Shown: positions 6,572 through 11,257 of the stretch, piece after piece
Numbering within the stretch: position 1 is the first letter of the stretch
Layout of the letters: every line of letters starts with the position of its first letter
DNA from: Promethearchaeota archaeon
GTDB lineage: Archaea > Asgardarchaeota > Lokiarchaeia > Sigynarchaeales > SOKP01
Direction of reading: 5' to 3'
Length of the DNA: 11,257 bases
NCBI GenBank assembly: GCA_016839635.1
Contig: JAEOTV010000182.1
Span: forward strand, 1 to 11,257
Made by a program: the position numbers and the translations under genes
The notes under the pieces: generated by a model
What the model saw: the letters and a program-made list of their open reading frames with translations, nothing else
The model's database searches: none
Told to the model about the DNA's origin: nothing

Positions 6572-7873
6572 TTAAAAATTAATATCCTCTAATACTATAG
6601 TTTCCTTTCGATCTGGCCCAATTGAAACCATTGCAATATCAGTTTTAAGGATATCTTTAATTTCTTGAAGATATATTTTCATTGTGTCAGGAAGGGAATC
6701 ATATCCTTTCTCAGCAATATCCAACCATTGTTCTCTTGTCTTCTCTTCCCAACCTTCAAATGTTTTATAAATTGGTTTACAATTTTCAATAATTTCTGAT
6801 TGTATTGGCCAACTTTCAAGTATTTTACCATTTAATTCATAGTCAGTACAGATTTTAATTGGGTTAATACCCTGTAATGCATCTAAAAGAGTGATGACAA
6901 TTTTATCAACACCATTTATCATGATTCCATATTTAATATTGAAAAGATCTAACCATCCAACTCTTCTAGGCCTTCCTGTGACTGTGCCATATTCATGACC
7001 TTGTTCTCTAATTTTTTCAGCCGTTTTATCAAATAATTCTGTCGGAAATTTACCCTCACCAACACGAGAGGTATATGCCTTTACTATTCCAATTATTTTA
7101 TCTATCTTTTTTGGTGGAATTCCAGTACCCGCAGAGATACCTAACGCGTTTGCATTAGAAGATGTACCAAATGGGTAAAACCCATGATCTAATCCGAGGA
7201 GGCTGCCTTGAGCTGCCTCAAAAAGAATCTTTTTTCCAGAATCGATGGCATTATTCATATAATAAGCCGTATCGATTACATATGGTCTTAACTGTTCACC
7301 ATAAGATTTATATTCCTCATAAATTGCATCAAAATCAATATCTAAACTTGGATCGTAAACATTTATGAGTTCTTTTTTAATTTTACATAATTTCTCTAAT
7401 TTTGATTTTAAAATCTCAGGATTTATTAAATCAAAGATTCTTAAACCCCACCGAGCTGCTTTATCAGAATAGGTAGGACCTATTCCTCTTTTAGTTGTAC
7501 CCGCTGCATAATTCTCTTTTGTTTTTTCTTCTAATCCATCTAAAATACGATGAAAAGGAAAGATTACATGTGCTGTAGAACTCAGCTTTAAATTAATTTT
7601 TTTATTTAAATTCTTTAAACTCTCAATTTCTTCCAGTAAAACTTTTGGATCCACTACACAACCATTTGCAATTACTCCTTCTTTTTCTAAAGGAGCACCA
7701 GAGGGCATTAATTTAAATTTATACTTAATTCCGTTTGCAACAATAGTATGACCTGCATTATTCCCTCCATTGTATCTAACAACAATATCAGCCTTTTGTG
7801 CTAAAAAATCGACATATTTTCCCTTTCCTTCATCCCCCCATGAAAGACCAATAACAGCAATAGTTTTACTCAT
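6572..7873 (-). CDS. purA: Adenylosuccinate synthetase
   Basis: This enzyme makes adenylosuccinate from IMP and aspartate using GTP, the first committed step towards AMP. The 433 residues carry the family's landmarks in order: WGDEGKGK (12-19, catalytic D14), NGGNNAGHT (35-43, catalytic H42), GTTKRGIGP (125-133), FEAAQGSLLGLDHG (218-231), TSRVGEGKFPTEL (268-280), GRPRRVGW (300-307) and GPDRKET (419-425). The guanine-recognition motif usually written TKLD reads TLLD here (328-331), so the lysine is replaced while the aspartate is kept. Length matches the bacterial and eukaryotic form of about 430 residues, rather than the shorter form of about 340 in several thermophilic archaea. The ATG at 7873 is the natural start; an upstream ATG is out of frame. 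No purB or other purine gene is adjacent. A TATA-like box lies just upstream, with almost no leader. Confidence 0.95.
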   Translation of the reverse strand: MSKTIAVIGLSWGDEGKGKYVDFLAQKADIVVRYNGGNNAGHTIVANGIKYKFKLMPSGAPLEKEGVIANGCVVDPKVLLEEIESLKNLNKKINLKLSSTAHVIFPFHRILDGLEEKTKENYAAGTTKRGIGPTYSDKAARWGLRIFDLINPEILKSKLEKLCKIKKELINVYDPSLDIDFDAIYEEYKSYGEQLRPYVIDTAYYMNNAIDSGKKILFEAAQGSLLGLDHGFYPFGTSSNANALGISAGTGIPPKKIDKIIGIVKAYTSRVGEGKFPTELFDKTAEKIREQGHEYGTVTGRPRRVGWLDLFNIKYGIMINGVDKIVITLLDALQGINPIKICTDYELNGKILESWPIQSEIIENCKPIYKTFEGWEEKTREQWLDIAEKGYDSLPDTMKIYLQEIKDILKTDIAMVSIGPDRKETIVLEDINF

Positions 7874-7899
7874 AAGTTATATTCATTTTGATTTTTTTG

Positions 7900-7910
7900 T
7901 ATAATTTAAA
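7900..7910 (-). promoter_or_regulatory. TATA-like box of purA
   Basis: TTTAAATTATA on the minus strand is centred about 32 bases before the purA ATG, which would give a leader of about five bases. The 205-base divergent spacer (7874-8078) holds this promoter and that of the GIFT-domain gene. I saw nothing else recognisable in it. Confidence 0.42.
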
Positions 7911-8033
7911 TCTTATTCAAGTCCAAAATAAGGTATTATATCAACTTTAAAAAATTTTTGGTTGATGAGAACGGAAATATAGCAGATAAGTAATGATTTT
8001 TATATTCGAATTTTCTTGTAAGTCATAATCTTA

Positions 8034-8048
8034 TTTTATAAAATTATA
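8034..8048 (+). promoter_or_regulatory. TATA-like tract of the GIFT-domain gene
   Basis: TTTTATAAAATTATA ends about 30 bases before the TTG at 8079. Depending on which half is the true box, the leader would be about 7-13 bases. No Shine-Dalgarno is present. Instead CACCTCCTT (8060-8068) sits in this stretch, which resembles the 3' end of 16S rRNA. Confidence 0.4.
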
Positions 8049-8078
8049 CCTAAGAAAAACACCTCCTTCTAGAGAACC

Positions 8079-9002
8079 TTGCCTACTTTGAAGAAAACTG
8101 TTCTATTCGATCTTGCTCATAATGAAATGCTAAATATTGATGAGGAAGATTTTTCTGAATTCTTGGATCTCCTCAAAAAGCTTGACCTTAAAGTTAAAAA
8201 AAATGAGGGGGGCCACATAACAAAGGAAATATTGCTAGATATTGATCTCTTAATTCTAGGCAATCCTATTGATGATTTCTTTTCAAGTTTAGAAATCAAA
8301 CATGTTGTTGATCATGTTAGAAATGGTGGTGGATTATTATTACTAAGTGAATATGGGGCAGATTACCTTCAAAAAACTAATCTAAATGATATTTCTGGTA
8401 AATTTGGGATCTTCTTTGAGAAAAATATAATTAAAGAGATGAACAGCAATAATCATAATTGCACAAGCATCCTACATATACAAGATTTCGAAAAACACCC
8501 AATTACAAAAAATTTAAGAGAAATTATTATCGGTGGTACATGTTCCTTGTTTTTGAGTAAGGAGGCAAAGCCATTATTACAATCAAATGAAACGTCGGTC
8601 TGGTCAGAAATTTATAACAATACATCTGAAGAATGGACAAAAGATCAAGAAAAACAACAAATAGTTGCCGCTTATACGGAATTTGGTCAAGGAAAAGTTG
8701 TAGCTATAGGAGATATTGATATTTTTACTTCAAATTCACGAATGGGTATAAATACATTTGATAATAGAAAATTCCTGCAGAATATTATTAACTGGTTAAT
8801 AGAACCAGTTAGAGAATCCAAAGTATTATCATTCATTCTTCACCAGATTGGTGATCTACAATATGAGATCAGAGAAACAAATAAAATACTCAATAACATA
8901 ATTGAAACAATGACTATCTTAGAAAAAAGGATTAGTTATTTAGAGAAAAGTTCAAAATTTCATGGAAAAGCATTAGAGCCTGAAGAAAATTTAGAAATTT
9001 AA
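8079..9002 (+). CDS. GIFT/DUF4350-type domain protein with C-terminal coiled coil (IFT52 N-domain-like)
   Basis: This 307-residue soluble protein has a class I glutamine amidotransferase-like fold. Residues about 7-95 show TVLFDLAHNE, an ITKEIL helix, the strand LLILGNP (57-63), FFSSLEIKHVVDHV and GGGLLLLSEYG (83-93). The second half has QQIVAAYTEFGQGKVVAIGDIDIF (193-216) and ends with a QNIINWL helix. The usual amidotransferase cysteine is missing from the elbow (SEYG), so this is a binding rather than a catalytic domain. The same order of motifs occurs in the GIFT domain of the ciliary protein IFT52 and in prokaryotic DUF4350/GldG-like proteins. Residues about 255-295 form a likely coiled coil, and there is no membrane segment. 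The start is TTG at 8079; a second in-frame TTG lies at 8088. It precedes tldD by 108 bases on the same strand. Its biological role is unknown. Confidence 0.7.
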   Translation: MPTLKKTVLFDLAHNEMLNIDEEDFSEFLDLLKKLDLKVKKNEGGHITKEILLDIDLLILGNPIDDFFSSLEIKHVVDHVRNGGGLLLLSEYGADYLQKTNLNDISGKFGIFFEKNIIKEMNSNNHNCTSILHIQDFEKHPITKNLREIIIGGTCSLFLSKEAKPLLQSNETSVWSEIYNNTSEEWTKDQEKQQIVAAYTEFGQGKVVAIGDIDIFTSNSRMGINTFDNRKFLQNIINWLIEPVRESKVLSFILHQIGDLQYEIRETNKILNNIIETMTILEKRISYLEKSSKFHGKALEPEENLEI

Positions 9003-9074
9003 TATCTGCTTGTGAAAAATGAATAATTCTATTATATAGACTTATTTGTCAAATTAAGATTTATCCCATAAAAA

Positions 9075-9096
9075 AATAAACATAATATTTAATATC
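9075..9096 (+). promoter_or_regulatory. Possible TATA region of tldD
   Basis: This A/T-only stretch apart from one C contains AAATAAAC and ATAATATTTAATAT, within 15-36 bases of the ATG at 9111. The exact box cannot be chosen by eye because the whole spacer (9003-9110) is AT-rich. No Shine-Dalgarno precedes the ATG, which suggests a leaderless start. Confidence 0.3.
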
Positions 9097-9110
9097 AAAT
9101 TTATTTAGAC

Positions 9111-10493
9111 ATGATTGATCATTCTCATGATCAGATTATTTCTGCTTTTGAAGAGTGCGCTAATAATTATAAGCGAAAAAACCAATACTTTGATATTTTA
9201 TATGATTCACAATCGCTCACATACATTGAAAAAAATCCTTCTACAGAAACTATTTCAGTAAATGTAAAAACTTCTGGGATAGTAGCCAGAACGTTTGATG
9301 GAACTTGGAAAGAAGTAGCTTTTGAAAATATTTCCAATATAAAAAATGCTGTTGAAAAGATACCCAAAGTAATTAATAAAGGTGAAGAAATTGCGGAATT
9401 TGAGGGATGGACCCTGAATAAAGAAATTAAACCGAAAATTGACCCAAGAGACATGCCCATTGAAGAAAAACTAAAGAAAATTAGGGATATTTATAACTTT
9501 ATTCAAAATTATGATAAGAGAATTGTAATGTGTCAATTGAAATACCAAGAATCTGAAATAACTCGTATTTTTGTGAATAATGAAGGAAGTCAATTAAGAC
9601 AAGTTATTCCACGTTTAAGATTTTTTATTTTCCCTATTGGTAAAGAAGGTAATACAGTTGATTTTGATCATTTTTTAATCGAAAGTCAAGGGGATTTTGA
9701 AATATTTGATGACTTAAATGACACTAAACTGGAACAAATTACGAATAATTCTCTAGATATGTTAAATGCTAAAAATCCTCCATCCGGAAAATTTCCAATA
9801 ATTGTGGACCCAGGAATGGCAGGAATTATTGCGCATGAAAGTTTCGGTCACGGTTTAGAAGCCGATCAGGTATTAAGAGGAAGAAGTTATCTCAAGAGCA
9901 AATTGAACAAACAAGTTGCTTCAGATTTATGTGTAATATGTGATGCTCCTAATATGAGAAATCAGATAGGATCTTATTTTTTTGATGATGAGGGAATTAA
10001 AGCAGGAAAAAATATTTTAGTAGAAAATGGTATTCTAAAAAATTTCATTTATGACAGAAGAAGTGCCTCGGTATTAGATCAATCTCCACAAGGAAACGGA
10101 AGAAGACAAAGTTATGCTCATGTAATTCATCCAAGAATGTCAAATACTTATTTTGAGCCAGGAAATTATGATCTAGAAGAAATGATATCAGAAATTAAAG
10201 AAGGGGTAATATGCATCCATTCTTATTTTGGTATGGAGGATCCTATCGCTGGAGGGATGCAATGTGCTTCTAAGAAAGGTTATTTAATAAAAAATGGTGA
10301 AAGAGTAGAATTATTAAAAAGCATTGCTTTATCGGGTTATGTTTTAGATGTACTACAAAATATTAATGCAATAAGTAAAGACCCTACAAATTTACATGGT
10401 GGTGTATGTGGAAAGGGTCATTATGACAAAGTACCTGTTAGTGATGGAGGCAGTTATCTTAGGATCAATGAGGTTTTAATTAGTCCAGGGTGA
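9111..10493 (+). CDS. tldD: TldD metallopeptidase subunit
   Basis: This 460-residue protein is the catalytic half of the TldD/TldE (PmbA) protease. In bacteria that heterodimer degrades or matures small peptides such as microcin B17 and the antitoxin CcdA. The zinc site is complete: HESFGH at 242-247 (HExxxH) and the third ligand C433 in GGVCGKGHYDKVPVSDGG. The family's PSGKFPIIVDPGMAGIIAHE approach, the DDEG segment and GNGRRQSYAHVIHPRMSNT are also in place, so an active enzyme is expected. Length is normal. The stop codon lies eight bases before the tldE start, and the tldE Shine-Dalgarno overlaps it, so the two subunits are translated together. No precursor-peptide gene was seen nearby, so the substrate is unknown. 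Confidence 0.93.
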   Translation: MIDHSHDQIISAFEECANNYKRKNQYFDILYDSQSLTYIEKNPSTETISVNVKTSGIVARTFDGTWKEVAFENISNIKNAVEKIPKVINKGEEIAEFEGWTLNKEIKPKIDPRDMPIEEKLKKIRDIYNFIQNYDKRIVMCQLKYQESEITRIFVNNEGSQLRQVIPRLRFFIFPIGKEGNTVDFDHFLIESQGDFEIFDDLNDTKLEQITNNSLDMLNAKNPPSGKFPIIVDPGMAGIIAHESFGHGLEADQVLRGRSYLKSKLNKQVASDLCVICDAPNMRNQIGSYFFDDEGIKAGKNILVENGILKNFIYDRRSASVLDQSPQGNGRRQSYAHVIHPRMSNTYFEPGNYDLEEMISEIKEGVICIHSYFGMEDPIAGGMQCASKKGYLIKNGERVELLKSIALSGYVLDVLQNINAISKDPTNLHGGVCGKGHYDKVPVSDGGSYLRINEVLISPG

Positions 10494-10494
10494 G
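10489..10494 (+). promoter_or_regulatory. Shine-Dalgarno of tldE overlapping the tldD stop
   Basis: GGTGAG covers the tldD stop codon (10491-10493) and lies seven bases before the tldE ATG at 10502. GGTG is the archaeal form that pairs with the CACC of 16S rRNA. The overlap implies coupled translation of the two subunits. Confidence 0.6.
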
Positions 10495-10501
10495 TGTAAA
10501 A

Positions 10502-11257
10502 ATGTATAATGAGAGAATAGATGTAATAGAAAAAGAAATAAAAAAGAAGGATATTTCTGATTATGAGATTTTTGTTATCGATGGAAAATCATATGAATCA
10601 ATATTTTTAAAGGATAAAGTTGATAATGAAAGAGATATTAATGATTTCAAATATTTCTTGCGAATACTCGTTCACAAAGAGGATAAAACAGGAATTGGAT
10701 TGGTAAAAGGGAATTCGGTAAATCCGAAAGATATTGAGAGAAATATAAATACATGCATTTCCATAGCAAAAAGTAGTATTAGCTCAAAATTTTATTTTCC
10801 TAATCAAACTTCTTTTCATGATGTAGTTATTTCAGAAAAAGAAGTAATTCAGGACCCCCTGAACACTAAAAATAGGCTAGCTGAAGAATTAATTTCCGAG
10901 ATAAAACAGCATAAAGAGGTTCAACCTACTTTTGGTCGTTTTCGTGTCCATATCGATAAGCTTTCTTTAAGAAATAGTAATAGTTTAGATTTGAGTAATG
11001 AAAAAACGTATTTTTTTGTAGAATTCTCTTTGAAAGCTCAAAAAGACGGAAAATTATCAGAATACTGGCCTTATTTATTTATTAAGGATAAAGATCAATT
11101 AAATTTTCCAGAAAGGGTAAAACATTGGGCAAAACTAGCTCAAGATTCATTAATCGCGAAAGTACCTAAACCGAAGGAAAAAGCAACAGTTATTTTTTCT
11201 CCGCCAGTATTAAATAAAGCACTCAACCCTGTAATAGAAAATCATGCTTCAGGAAGA
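10502..11257 (+). CDS. TldE/PmbA-like subunit (partial, 3' end outside the window)
   Basis: An open frame of 252 codons starts at this ATG and runs off the right edge with no stop. The visible part is the N-terminal half of a TldE/PmbA protein. It opens with a helix, then strands around DYEIFVIDGKSYES. After a central region it reaches KATVIFSPPVLNKALNPVIENHASG, which matches the point in PmbA family proteins where the C-terminal domain begins. TldE is the non-catalytic partner that lacks the HExxxH zinc site. The corresponding region is just beginning here, so its absence cannot be checked. The eight-base gap to tldD and the Shine-Dalgarno across the tldD stop support a joint operon. The name rests on position and this weak motif, because N-terminal halves of this family are poorly conserved. 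Confidence 0.82.
   Translation, partial: MYNERIDVIEKEIKKKDISDYEIFVIDGKSYESIFLKDKVDNERDINDFKYFLRILVHKEDKTGIGLVKGNSVNPKDIERNINTCISIAKSSISSKFYFPNQTSFHDVVISEKEVIQDPLNTKNRLAEELISEIKQHKEVQPTFGRFRVHIDKLSLRNSNSLDLSNEKTYFFVEFSLKAQKDGKLSEYWPYLFIKDKDQLNFPERVKHWAKLAQDSLIAKVPKPKEKATVIFSPPVLNKALNPVIENHASGR

Noticed and set aside
8016..8068. Possible minus-strand small gene using AAGGAGGTG as a Shine-Dalgarno
   Set aside because: No start codon lies at a proper distance. The first ATG downstream is too far away and opens only an eight-codon frame.
7162..8299. Short open frames opposite purA (7162-7368) and the GIFT gene (8117-8299)
   Set aside because: Both are fully embedded in recognised genes on the opposite strand and lack a start context.
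9167..9460. 97-codon minus-strand open frame inside tldD
   Set aside because: It is antisense to a conserved gene with catalytic motifs, and its product has no family features or promoter.

Overview
This is a very AT-rich window that reads as archaeal. Support comes from TATA-like boxes about 25-30 bases before several start codons with almost no leader, a DUF47-PiT phosphate pair, a DUF2284 metal-binding protein and a tldD-tldE pair. Two proteins look eukaryote-like in architecture: a VWA-like domain followed by a RING-like zinc cluster, and a non-catalytic GIFT-type domain resembling the N-terminus of IFT52. Together with the low GC content this makes an Asgard (Lokiarchaeia-like) archaeon my best guess. 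That is an inference, because the window holds no rRNA or other decisive marker.

Layout. The left edge carries the last codons of a protein ending in a zinc-ribbon knuckle (1-34, +). A 435-residue VWA/RING/zinc-ribbon protein follows (204-1511, +). Next come a class III (HemL-like) aminotransferase (1719-3059, +) and a 2,4-diaminopentanoate dehydrogenase-like oxidoreductase (3134-4162, +), probably one amino-acid catabolic unit. Convergent to these, on the minus strand, lie a PhoU-like DUF47 protein and a PiT-family phosphate transporter (5821-4187). A DUF2284 protein (5987-6547, +) converges on purA (7873-6572, -). Divergent from purA are the GIFT-domain protein (8079-9002, +), tldD (9111-10493, +) and the start of tldE/pmbA (from 10502, running off the right edge).

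How the genes fit together. Most are housekeeping or metabolic modules: phosphate uptake with its regulator, the first committed step from IMP to AMP, a two-subunit TldD/TldE metallopeptidase, and an amino-acid conversion pair. Apparent first genes of transcripts are leaderless or nearly so. The two tightly coupled downstream genes (pit and tldE) instead carry clear Shine-Dalgarno sequences.

I see no mobile element, CRISPR array, tRNA, rRNA or defence island. The observations most worth following are the two eukaryote-like architectures. No intergenic stretch exceeds 300 bases; the spacers are AT-rich promoter or terminator sequence.
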